This document shows, one piece after another, positions 1 through 5,412 of a stretch of DNA of 6,266 nt; within the stretch, counting starts at the first letter, position 1, and every line of letters starts with the position of its first letter. Made by a program: the position numbers and the translations under genes. Source of the stretch: Candidatus Nitrosotalea sp. FS (lineage in GTDB: Archaea; Thermoproteota; Nitrososphaeria; Nitrososphaerales; Nitrosopumilaceae). The stretch spans positions 3,029 through 9,294 of the forward strand of contig NZ_RCMC01000212.1 in assembly GCF_011319475.1 (NCBI RefSeq). Reading direction: 5' to 3'. A model generated the notes under the pieces. The model searched no databases. It saw nothing but the letters and a program-made list of their open reading frames with translations, and was not told the origin of the DNA.

Positions 1-54
1 AGGGTCCTAAGCCCTGCGCCTTTGACCAGGCTTGGCAACTCCCGCATGCACCAT
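1..54 (+). ncRNA. 3' end of signal recognition particle (7S) RNA, partial
   Basis: A GC-rich stretch in an AT-rich window, ending at about base 54 and followed by a short T run (57-60), looks like the end of a stable RNA. It contains CAGGCTTGGCAAC (28-40), resembling the 3' strand of SRP RNA helix 5 near the Alu domain (human 7SL has AGCCTGGGCAAC after a similar TGCxC). The final GCACC would pair with the missing 5' end in helix 1, as expected for archaeal SRP RNA. A tRNA was considered because of the terminal CACCA and an AGGG/CCCT hairpin at 1-15. That hairpin's loop lacks U33, and no GGTTCRANTCC T-arm is present. The 5' part lies outside the window, so the identity is inferred from local resemblance only. 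Confidence 0.5.
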
Positions 55-66
55 GACTTTTAAGAC

Positions 67-76
67 AAATTTATCT
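67..76 (+). promoter_or_regulatory. TATA-like promoter element for the mutase gene
   Basis: AAATTTATCT lies just after the GC-rich RNA end and is centred about 23 bp before the ATG at 94. Archaeal TATA boxes sit about 25 bp before the transcription start. The mRNA would therefore begin at or next to the start codon, giving a leaderless transcript, which fits the lack of a Shine-Dalgarno sequence before this ATG. The assignment rests on position and composition. Confidence 0.4.
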
Positions 77-93
77 ATTGTTGATGGTTAGTT

Positions 94-1440
94 ATGGCAA
101 AATTATTTGGAACTAATGGTATACGAGGGGTATTTGGGGAAGATCTTACCCTTGATTTTATCTCAAAAATTACTCTGTCGCTTGCAAGTTTTTTCAAAAA
201 AGGCCCAATTTTAGTGGGCTATGATGGACGAGAATCAAGTGTAGCTATATCAAAAATAGTAACTGCAGCGCTTAGCTCAGCGGGTCTGGATTCTGCAATA
301 TGCGGTCTAGTTCCTACGCCGTGTTTACAATTTGCTACACGACAACTTGGTTATAATGGAGGAATCATGATAACCGCATCACACAATCCACCACAGTATA
401 ATGGACTGAAGGTTATAGCAAACGATGGAATTGAGATCTCAAGAGAATCTGAACTCCTAGTAGAACAGTTTTACTTTGCAAAAAAATGGAGGACTGCAAA
501 GAAATTTGGTTCCATCACAAAGGAATCTGATGCTATCAATACGTATCTTTCTGGAATAAAGAAACGAGTCAATGTGGGTAAAATTAGATCACAGAAACTC
601 AAGATAGTGTTAGATCTTGGTAATGGTGCTCAGGCAGTAACGGCTCCTACTTTATGTAAGGAACTTGGATGTGAGACAGTCTTAATAAATGAAAAAATTG
701 ATGGCAATTTTTCAGGCAGAGGATCAGAACCAACTCCTCAAAATTTAGATAAACTCTCAGACATGATAATAAAATCAAAGGCTGATCTTGGGATAGCATT
801 TGATGGAGATGGAGATCGGAGTATTTTTTGTGATGAATTTGGAAAAATTCTTACAGGTGACAGATCTGCATTACTCTTATCTAAATATATTATAAAAAAA
901 CAACCACAATCCAAGATAGTTACATCTGTTAATTCTACATCTGTTATAGAAAAAATAGCAGCAGAATCACAATCTCACGTTTTACGAACTAGAGTTGGCA
1001 GTGTCGAAGTTTCGCGTAAGATGGTGGAGGAAAATGCAATTATTGGTTTTGAAGAAAATGGCGGTTTCATGTATGGTAAACATAATCAAGTCCGAGATGG
1101 TTCTATGACTATGGCCATATTGCTTGATCTTTTGGCAAGTAGCAAAAATTCTTTATCACAAGAAATGGATGCACTACCTCCATCTTTTACCACTAAAGGA
1201 AAAATAGAGTGTTCAAGAGATGATTTCAAAAAAATAGTTAAAATTCTAAAAACAGAACCTTACAAAAAAGATCTTACTGACGGAATTAAATTGTCATTAG
1301 ATGACTCTAGTTGGATCATGGTACGATTGAGTGGGACTGAACCAATAGCTAGAATCTATGCTGAATCCTCTTCTCAATCTAAATTAGATGAAATTTTTGC
1401 AAAATACATGCAAAAGGTAAAGACAACACTTGACAGATAA
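94..1440 (+). CDS. glmM: Phosphoglucosamine mutase / phosphohexomutase (GlmM-type)
   Basis: The 448-residue product is a complete alpha-D-phosphohexomutase of normal length. These enzymes move phosphate between C6 and C1 of hexose phosphates; the GlmM type makes glucosamine-1-phosphate for UDP-GlcNAc in the cytoplasm. All four active-site signatures are visible. The phosphoserine loop is TASHNP with Ser96, the metal-binding loop is DGDGDR at 237-242, the sugar-recognition loop is FEENGG at 319-324, and the phosphate-binding loop is RLSGTEP at 411-417, followed by RIYAES. The N-terminus (KLFGTNGIRG) is typical of the family and fixes the ATG start. The sugar loop EENGG rather than bacterial GEQSGH matches archaeal members, so a phosphomannomutase or bifunctional activity cannot be excluded. 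The gene has its own TATA-like element and is followed by a separate promoter for the ribosomal cluster. Confidence 0.93.
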   Translation: MAKLFGTNGIRGVFGEDLTLDFISKITLSLASFFKKGPILVGYDGRESSVAISKIVTAALSSAGLDSAICGLVPTPCLQFATRQLGYNGGIMITASHNPPQYNGLKVIANDGIEISRESELLVEQFYFAKKWRTAKKFGSITKESDAINTYLSGIKKRVNVGKIRSQKLKIVLDLGNGAQAVTAPTLCKELGCETVLINEKIDGNFSGRGSEPTPQNLDKLSDMIIKSKADLGIAFDGDGDRSIFCDEFGKILTGDRSALLLSKYIIKKQPQSKIVTSVNSTSVIEKIAAESQSHVLRTRVGSVEVSRKMVEENAIIGFEENGGFMYGKHNQVRDGSMTMAILLDLLASSKNSLSQEMDALPPSFTTKGKIECSRDDFKKIVKILKTEPYKKDLTDGIKLSLDDSSWIMVRLSGTEPIARIYAESSSQSKLDEIFAKYMQKVKTTLDR

Positions 1441-1442
1441 CA

Positions 1443-1451
1443 CTTTTAAAA
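1443..1451 (+). promoter_or_regulatory. TATA box of the L7Ae-S28e-L24e-ndk-aIF5B cluster
   Basis: CTTTTAAAA starts three bases after the mutase stop codon and is a good archaeal TATA match. Its centre (about 1447) predicts transcription from about 1472. The leader would then be about 30 nt and consist almost wholly of the predicted kink-turn (1473-1500). It is the only strong TATA-like sequence seen before the five-gene run. Confidence 0.5.
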
Positions 1452-1472
1452 CCAATAGAAAAGACAGAAGGA

Positions 1473-1500
1473 ATGGAAATGATCCCAATGGGTGATACAT
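1473..1500 (+). promoter_or_regulatory. Predicted kink-turn in the L7Ae leader (candidate autoregulatory site)
   Basis: The strand folds as follows. The outer stem is 1473-1477 with 1496-1500, giving A-U, U-A, G-C, one G.A mismatch, then A-U. A three-base bulge AAU (1478-1480) lies on the 5' side only. The tandem sheared pairs are G1481.A1495 and A1482.G1494, followed by U1483.U1493. The inner stem is CCC (1484-1486) with GGG (1490-1492), closed by the loop AAU. The order bulge, G.A, A.G, U.U, stem is that of the box C/D kink-turn (UGAU facing UGA), with the usual G-C pair flipped to C-G. L7Ae proteins bind this motif. Its inner stem and G.A pairs contain the Shine-Dalgarno bases, so binding should block initiation. 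The fold is read by eye, and the regulatory role is inferred. Confidence 0.5.
1491..1496 (+). promoter_or_regulatory. Shine-Dalgarno sequence that sets the L7Ae start
   Basis: GGTGAT is fully complementary to the usual archaeal 16S rRNA 3' tail (AUCACC) and stands four bases before GTG at 1501. It is the clearest ribosome binding site in the window. It rules out the earlier in-frame GTG at 1492, which lies inside it. Confidence 0.7.
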
Positions 1501-1887
1501 GTGGCTAAGGCTTATTACGTAAAGTTTCAGGTGCCAACTGACTTGGTTAGCCCAATTTATGAGGCTGTAAGAGTCGCACATCAAAGTGGTAAAGTAAAGA
1601 AAGGTACCAACGAAGTTACTAAAGCAATCGAAAGAGGAATAAGTAAACTGGTGATTATTGCAGAAGATGTAGAGCCACCAGAGGTAGTTGCTCACCTTCC
1701 TATACTATGTGAGGAGCACGGAATTCCATATGGCTTTGTTCCAAGTAGACAGGATCTAGGCAAGTCTCTGGGAATTGATGTTACCTCTGCTGCTGCTGCG
1801 ATACTAGATTCTGGAGATGCTCAACATATTGTAGACCAAATTGTGGCATCATTGTCGCAGATAAAAGGTGGTCAAGCTAGCAAATGA
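1501..1887 (+). CDS. rpl7ae: Large-subunit ribosomal protein L7Ae (kink-turn-binding protein)
   Basis: With the GTG at 1501 the product is 128 residues starting MAKAYYVKF, the usual length for archaeal L7Ae. The protein binds kink-turns in 23S rRNA. In archaea it is also the core protein of box C/D and H/ACA guide RNPs, and in some species part of RNase P. Visible signatures are the RNA-contact segment [17 protein letters not shown] (30-46, with Asn37-Glu38 and Lys41), the central strand [18 protein letters not shown] (50-67), and the loop VPSRQDLG (80-87) that contacts the kinked bases. An in-frame GTG at 1492 would add three residues but lies inside the Shine-Dalgarno sequence. The gene heads a five-gene cluster and its stop overlaps the S28e start by four bases (ATGA). 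The leader may hold a binding site for this same protein. Confidence 0.95.
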   Translation: MAKAYYVKFQVPTDLVSPIYEAVRVAHQSGKVKKGTNEVTKAIERGISKLVIIAEDVEPPEVVAHLPILCEEHGIPYGFVPSRQDLGKSLGIDVTSAAAAILDSGDAQHIVDQIVASLSQIKGGQASK

Positions 1888-2090
1888 GTACTGAAGTTCC
1901 TACCTCTGCTGAAGTTATACAAATAGTTGGAAGAACCGGAATTGCTGGTGAAGTTATTCAAGTTAGAGTAAAGATACTAGATGGTAAAGACCGAGGAAGA
2001 ATCCTCACAAGAAATGTAAAAGGTTCCGTCAGAATGTCTGACATTCTAATATTACGAGAAACAGAACGTGAAGCGAGAAAGATAAAGTGA
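1884..2090 (+). CDS. rps28e: Small-subunit ribosomal protein S28e
   Basis: The 68-residue protein is a small OB-fold-like beta barrel of the 30S head, shared by archaea and eukaryotes and absent from bacteria. The family pattern is clear: [19 protein letters not shown], then the strand [15 protein letters not shown], ending with the signature ETEREAR at residues 59-65. The roughly 12 N-terminal residues before the conserved part ([13 protein letters not shown]) are variable. The ATG overlaps the L7Ae stop in ATGA, so translation is probably coupled, and no strong separate Shine-Dalgarno sequence is seen. Its own TGA stop lies within the GTGAT used by L24e. Confidence 0.95.
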   Translation: MSTEVPTSAEVIQIVGRTGIAGEVIQVRVKILDGKDRGRILTRNVKGSVRMSDILILRETEREARKIK

Positions 2091-2091
2091 T
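2087..2091 (+). promoter_or_regulatory. Shine-Dalgarno GTGAT overlapping the S28e stop, for L24e
   Basis: GTGAT includes the S28e stop codon and ends five bases before the TTG at 2097. It is complementary to AUCAC of the 16S tail. It supports the unusual TTG start, since the next in-frame ATG (2160) would remove the first zinc-binding cysteine pair. Confidence 0.5.
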
Positions 2092-2096
2092 AAAAA

Positions 2097-2300
2097 TTGA
2101 GTGTTCTAGTCAAGCCTTGTAGTTTTTGCAATAGACCTGTAGCAAAAGGTTCAGGTACTATGCTTGTAAAAAATGACGGTTCAGTATTTTGGTTCTGTTC
2201 TTCAAAATGCAAAAAGAACATGCTAGTCCTAAAGCGTGATCCAAGAAGGCTCAAGTGGACTAATAAATATGTCAAAGGCGGAATAAAGGTCAAAAAGTAA
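2097..2300 (+). CDS. rpl24e: Large-subunit ribosomal protein L24e (zinc-binding)
   Basis: This 67-residue protein belongs to the archaeal and eukaryotic L24e family of the 50S subunit, located near the subunit interface. It shows the four-cysteine zinc site: Cys8-x2-Cys11 in KPCSFCNRP and Cys34-x3-Cys38 in FWFCSSKC. The family's basic segment [13 protein letters not shown] follows. The length is typical for archaeal L24e, which lacks the long eukaryotic tail. The start is TTG, six bases after the S28e stop. It is chosen because the protein otherwise loses Cys8 and Cys11 and because a GTGAT element is correctly spaced. The next gene, ndk, starts one base after its stop. Confidence 0.95.
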   Translation: MSVLVKPCSFCNRPVAKGSGTMLVKNDGSVFWFCSSKCKKNMLVLKRDPRRLKWTNKYVKGGIKVKK

Positions 2301-2301
2301 A

Positions 2302-2703
2302 ATGACTGAGCAGACATTATTTATCGTAAAGCCAGATGGCGTAGAAAGAAAACTAGTTGGAGATATTATCTCTAGATTTGAACACAAGGGATTTAATATT
2401 TTGAAATTGAAAATGTTTACTTTTACAAAACAAATGGCAGAAGAATTCTATTCTGCACATAATACAAAGCCATTTTTTGGCGAATTAGTTTCTTTTATCA
2501 CATCAGGAAGTGTGGTTGCAGCTATTGTAGAAGGAAATAATGCAATTGCAACAACCAGACTCATGATAGGTTCAACCAAATCATTTGATGCTGCACCAGG
2601 AACAATACGTGGAGACTTTGGATTGGGCATTTCTGATAATATCATACATGCTTCTGATTCTAAGGAAAGTTTTGAAAAAGAAATAGCTGTGGTATTCAAG
2701 TGA
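2302..2703 (+). CDS. ndk: Nucleoside diphosphate kinase
   Basis: The 133-residue enzyme moves the gamma-phosphate from ATP to other NDPs through a phosphohistidine, keeping GTP, CTP, UTP and dNTP pools filled. The active-site set is complete: Lys10 in FIVKPDGV, Tyr50, Phe58, Arg86, Thr92, Arg103 in TIRGDFG, Asn113, and the catalytic His116 in NIIHASDS. A bacterial or eukaryotic NDK would have nearly the same length. The ATG is separated from the L24e stop by one base and the gene probably depends on the shared transcript. Its neighbour aIF5B uses GTP, which fits co-expression. The TGA stop is embedded in a GTGA before the aIF5B TTG. Confidence 0.97.
   Translation: MTEQTLFIVKPDGVERKLVGDIISRFEHKGFNILKLKMFTFTKQMAEEFYSAHNTKPFFGELVSFITSGSVVAAIVEGNNAIATTRLMIGSTKSFDAAPGTIRGDFGLGISDNIIHASDSKESFEKEIAVVFK
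2700..2703 (+). promoter_or_regulatory. GTGA overlapping the ndk stop, likely ribosome binding site of aIF5B
   Basis: GTGA contains the ndk stop codon and lies six bases before the TTG at 2710. It has the same geometry as the GTGA before L24e. The match to the anti-Shine-Dalgarno sequence is only four bases, so stop-start reinitiation may matter more than direct recruitment. Confidence 0.35.
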
Positions 2704-2709
2704 AGGCAG

Positions 2710-4494
2710 TTGCAAATACGACAGCCCATAGTCGCAGTTCTGGGTCACGTAGACTCTGGTAAAACATCTCTACTAGACAAGATAAGAGGTACAGGTGTAC
2801 AAGCAAGAGAAGCTGGAGGTATCACACAACACATTGGTGCAAGTTTTCTTCCTACTGAAACATTAAAGAAAGTTTGTGGACCTCTTTTTGCAAAAATGGG
2901 TGGAGAAAATCAAGAAATCCCAGGTTTACTTGTCATTGATACCCCAGGACATGAAATATTTACAAATCTAAGAGCAAGAGGTGGTTCTGCAGCAGATATT
3001 GCTATTCTTGTTGTAGATGTAAACCGAGGATTTCAACCACAAACTAATGAAAGTCTAAAAATTCTACAGAATAGAAAAGTTCCATTTGTAATAGCATTGA
3101 ATAAAGTAGACATGATTTCTGGCTGGAAAAAAAATCCTCCTACAAAGTTTATTTCACAATCTGTCAAGGAACAAGATCCGTTTGTACAAACTGCTCTTGA
3201 TGAATTACTGTATAATGTGGTAGGAACATTGTCGGTTCTAGGATACAACTCGGAGGCGTTTTACCGAGTAAAAGATTTCTTAAAAGAAGTAGCAATAGTA
3301 CCAGTCAGTGCCAGAAGTGGGGAAGGAATGCCAGAATTACTTGCGGTCTTGGTTGGACTAACACAACAATACATGCAAAAAAAACTAGACCAGACTGAGA
3401 AACAAACCCGAGGCATAGTTCTTGAGGTCAAAGAAGAGATTGGACTTGGAATGACTGCAAACATTATCTTAATTGATGGAACTTTGAAAAAAAGTGATAC
3501 TATTCTAGTTGCCAAGAGGGATTCTGTAATAGTTACAAAACCCAAAGCTATACTTCTTCCAAAACCTCTTGATGAGATGCGTGATCCTAGGGATAAATTT
3601 CGACCTGTAAATGAGGTAGTTGCAGCGGCTGGAATCAAAATTGCATCACCAGATCTAGAGGGCGTACTTCCTGGAAGTCCTGTATATGCAACCACTGATG
3701 AATCAAAGATTGAGGAATTTAAGAAATTAATAGAATCAGAAATGAAGTCGGTTTTTATAAAAACTGATACAAAAGGAGTGATCCTAAAATGTGATACAAT
3801 TGGTTCTCTAGAAGCTCTAACTGACATGTTGAAAAAACAGAACATATCCGTATCCACTGCAGATATCGGACCTGTTACACGACGGGATGTAATGGAAGCA
3901 CTAGCAATAAAAGAACATGATAGACATTTGGGCGTGATAATAGCATTTAATGTAAAAATTTTGCAAGATGCTCAAGAGGAGGCAGAAGCTAACCACATCA
4001 AGATCTTCCATGATCAAGTAATCTACAGCTTGATTGATAACTATGTCAATTGGGTTCAAGACGATACTGCAAATGAAGAAAATGCAATTTTTCAGGAACT
4101 CACACCTATATGCAAATTTACATTTCTCAAAGGTTTTGTATTCCGAAAGAATAATCCTGCAGTTTTTGGAGTTCTAGTAGATGCAGGCGTATTGAAGCAA
4201 AAAGTATCTGTCATGAATTCAGATGGTAGGAAAATTGGAGTCGTCCATCAAATACAAGAGAATGGTAAGAGTGTTGATGTTGCAAAAAAAGGTAAAGAGG
4301 TAGCTGTCTCAATTCAAAATGTAACAATAGGTAGGCAAATATCTGAAGAAGATGTTCTTTATTCTTTCCCACCATCTCCGGAAGCAAAATTGTTGCTCAA
4401 AACATTTTCACATAAACTAAGTCCTGAGGAATTCCAAACTCTTCGTGAAATAATAGAAATTCAGAGAAAAGTTAATCCGCTTTATGCTTACTAG
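2710..4494 (+). CDS. infB: Translation initiation factor aIF5B (IF2 family GTPase)
   Basis: The 594-residue protein is the archaeal counterpart of bacterial IF2 and eukaryotic eIF5B, a ribosome-dependent GTPase that promotes subunit joining. It has the short archaeal form without a long N-terminal extension and without an intein. The G domain (about 1-225) shows GHVDSGKT (12-19), switch I GGITQHIG with Thr39, DTPGHE (77-82) with the catalytic His81, NKVD (131-134) and SAR (200-202). A beta-barrel domain II begins near 230, domain III (FIKTDTKGVILK onward) near 348, and the C-terminal barrel that binds the initiator tRNA end, with the terminal helix, covers about 469-594. The only usable start is TTG at 2710: a stop codon in frame lies three codons upstream, and the first ATG downstream is far inside the G domain. 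Its stop interlocks with that of the convergent thioredoxin gene. Confidence 0.97.
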   Translation: MQIRQPIVAVLGHVDSGKTSLLDKIRGTGVQAREAGGITQHIGASFLPTETLKKVCGPLFAKMGGENQEIPGLLVIDTPGHEIFTNLRARGGSAADIAILVVDVNRGFQPQTNESLKILQNRKVPFVIALNKVDMISGWKKNPPTKFISQSVKEQDPFVQTALDELLYNVVGTLSVLGYNSEAFYRVKDFLKEVAIVPVSARSGEGMPELLAVLVGLTQQYMQKKLDQTEKQTRGIVLEVKEEIGLGMTANIILIDGTLKKSDTILVAKRDSVIVTKPKAILLPKPLDEMRDPRDKFRPVNEVVAAAGIKIASPDLEGVLPGSPVYATTDESKIEEFKKLIESEMKSVFIKTDTKGVILKCDTIGSLEALTDMLKKQNISVSTADIGPVTRRDVMEALAIKEHDRHLGVIIAFNVKILQDAQEEAEANHIKIFHDQVIYSLIDNYVNWVQDDTANEENAIFQELTPICKFTFLKGFVFRKNNPAVFGVLVDAGVLKQKVSVMNSDGRKIGVVHQIQENGKSVDVAKKGKEVAVSIQNVTIGRQISEEDVLYSFPPSPEAKLLLKTFSHKLSPEEFQTLREIIEIQRKVNPLYAY

Positions 4495-4871
4495 GCATAT
4501 TTTTGTGCAAGCATGTTTAATCCAGGTTCTCCTACTGCTCCCATTGCCTTGTCAACAGGCTCACCATTATTGAATACGATAAATGTTGGAATTGAATAAA
4601 CTCCATACCTCTGCGATATGCCTGGAGCATTATCGACATTAACACGTGCAAATCTGATGGTTTTGTATTTTTTTGAAATTTTCTCAAAAATCGGAGACAT
4701 GAACTGACATGGACCACACCAAGTAGCCCAAAAATCTACAATCACTGGAGTATCGCCAACTATAGCTTTGTCGAAATTAGAATCTGTAAGATCGGGAATT
4801 TCTGGTTCTTTATACGACTTCATCTCTTCTAACTTCTTTTTCATAATTTTTTCTAATTCTTCGTCTACCAA
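4491..4871 (-). CDS. Thioredoxin with a charged N-terminal extension
   Basis: The 126-residue protein has a full thioredoxin fold. The redox motif WCGPC is at 51-55, Asp46 is in VDFWATWC, and the cis-proline is Pro95 in SIPTF. The C-terminal GxVGEPGL segment is also typical. It is a cytoplasmic dithiol-disulfide reductase; no signal peptide or membrane helix is seen. Ahead of the domain is a highly charged segment of about 25 residues (EELEKIMKKKLEEMK) expected to form a helix. The start is uncertain. TTG at 4871 has a TATA-like element about 29 bp upstream but no Shine-Dalgarno sequence, while ATG at 4844 would give 117 residues and keep the whole domain. Its stop overlaps that of aIF5B in CTAG. 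The 40-bp gap to archease holds its probable promoter. Confidence 0.93.
   Translation of the reverse strand: MVDEELEKIMKKKLEEMKSYKEPEIPDLTDSNFDKAIVGDTPVIVDFWATWCGPCQFMSPIFEKISKKYKTIRFARVNVDNAPGISQRYGVYSIPTFIVFNNGEPVDKAMGAVGEPGLNMLAQKYA
4500..4504 (+). terminator. Possible U-tract terminator after aIF5B
   Basis: A run of five T bases begins six bases after the aIF5B stop, inside the thioredoxin gene on the other strand. Archaeal RNA polymerase often stops at short U tracts without a hairpin. The tract is short, so this is only a candidate. Confidence 0.25.
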
Positions 4872-4894
4872 ACCTGATTTGCTGTAGATAAAAG

Positions 4895-4905
4895 CTATTT
4901 AATAA
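4895..4905 (-). promoter_or_regulatory. TATA-like element upstream of thioredoxin
   Basis: On the minus strand this reads TTATTAAATAG, in the very AT-rich gap after the archease stop. Its centre lies about 29 bp before the TTG at 4871, so the transcript would have almost no leader. A second AT-rich candidate (CTTTTATC, about 4885-4892) would instead favour the ATG at 4844. Either would let thioredoxin be transcribed apart from archease. Confidence 0.35.
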
Positions 4906-4911
4906 TTTAAT

Positions 4912-5328
4912 CTAGAGATCGAGGATAAATCGCATCAAAACAGGTTTCTCATCTCTGATCTCCATCAAGTGATACGTGGGTGACTTGATCTCCATCTTGA
5001 AATGATGCTTTTCAAAATTGATCTCCTCTCCAATGATTTTTGCTACCAGATGATACTTGTCATTTTTTGTTACTTTGACATTGAATGTTTTTCCCACAAA
5101 TCCATCTGTTACTGTAAGAATAATTATCTCTTCAAGCCAGCTATAGAGTAAACCCTTCAGGTCGTCTTCATGAATCTCAATTTTTCGCTCTTCTTTATTC
5201 TCAACTGACTTGATATCAATAATTGTATCCACTACTGATATGCCTGCATTTTCAAAGGCCTTTTCCATCGTATCTCCAGTGACCTCAATGAACGCATCTG
5301 TCATGTGATCTAGATACCGATAAGCCAT
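4912..5328 (-). CDS. Archease, activator of the RtcB RNA ligase
   Basis: The 138-residue protein matches archease in length and in both ends. The N-terminal motif YLDHMTDAFIEVTG corresponds to the family's DHTAD motif, with Asp7, His8 and Asp11, and the C-terminus ends RFILDL with Asp137 as the usual penultimate acidic metal ligand. Archease promotes guanylylation and multiple turnover of RtcB, the ligase that joins tRNA exon halves after intron removal in archaea. No rtcB gene is in the window. The ATG is clear, no Shine-Dalgarno sequence precedes it, and a TATA-like element lies about 26 bp upstream, which suggests a leaderless mRNA. It is divergent from hisS and followed on the same strand by thioredoxin. 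Confidence 0.93.
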   Translation of the reverse strand: MAYRYLDHMTDAFIEVTGDTMEKAFENAGISVVDTIIDIKSVENKEERKIEIHEDDLKGLLYSWLEEIIILTVTDGFVGKTFNVKVTKNDKYHLVAKIIGEEINFEKHHFKMEIKSPTYHLMEIRDEKPVLMRFILDL

Positions 5329-5350
5329 GAATTGAGGTCTCTAGTGCACT

Positions 5351-5359
5351 ATTTATTCT
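5351..5359 (-). promoter_or_regulatory. TATA box of archease
   Basis: On the minus strand this reads AGAATAAAT. Its centre is about 27 bp before the archease ATG, the distance expected if transcription begins at the start codon itself. It sits in the 84-bp divergent region shared with hisS. Confidence 0.45.
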
Positions 5360-5383
5360 AACAATGATTTTTCTAATCAGAAA

Positions 5384-5392
5384 GTCTAAATG
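5384..5392 (+). promoter_or_regulatory. Weak TATA-like element of hisS
   Basis: GTCTAAATG is centred about 25 bp before the TTG at 5413. The position suits a leaderless hisS mRNA starting at that codon, but the sequence is a weak TATA match. Confidence 0.3.
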
Positions 5393-5412
5393 CATTAGAA
5401 AAAGAATGAGTC

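Noticed and set aside
1..54. A tRNA 3' half ending in CACCA
   Set aside because: No T-arm with TTCRANY is present, and the seven-base loop of the AGGG/CCCT hairpin has C where U33 is invariant.
1492..1503. GTG at 1492 as the L7Ae start
   Set aside because: It lies within the GGTGAT ribosome binding site, whose spacing fits GTG at 1501, and the three added residues are not typical of the family.
1958..2317. A 119-codon minus-strand frame across S28e and L24e
   Set aside because: It is antisense to two clear ribosomal protein genes and crosses their junction; its composition is that of a shadow frame.
3261..3857. A 198-codon open frame on the minus strand
   Set aside because: It lies entirely antisense to the well-conserved aIF5B gene, and its translation shows no recognisable domain.
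2710..4494. An intein in the aIF5B GTPase domain
   Set aside because: All G motifs follow at normal spacing, and the length of 594 residues leaves no room for an insertion.
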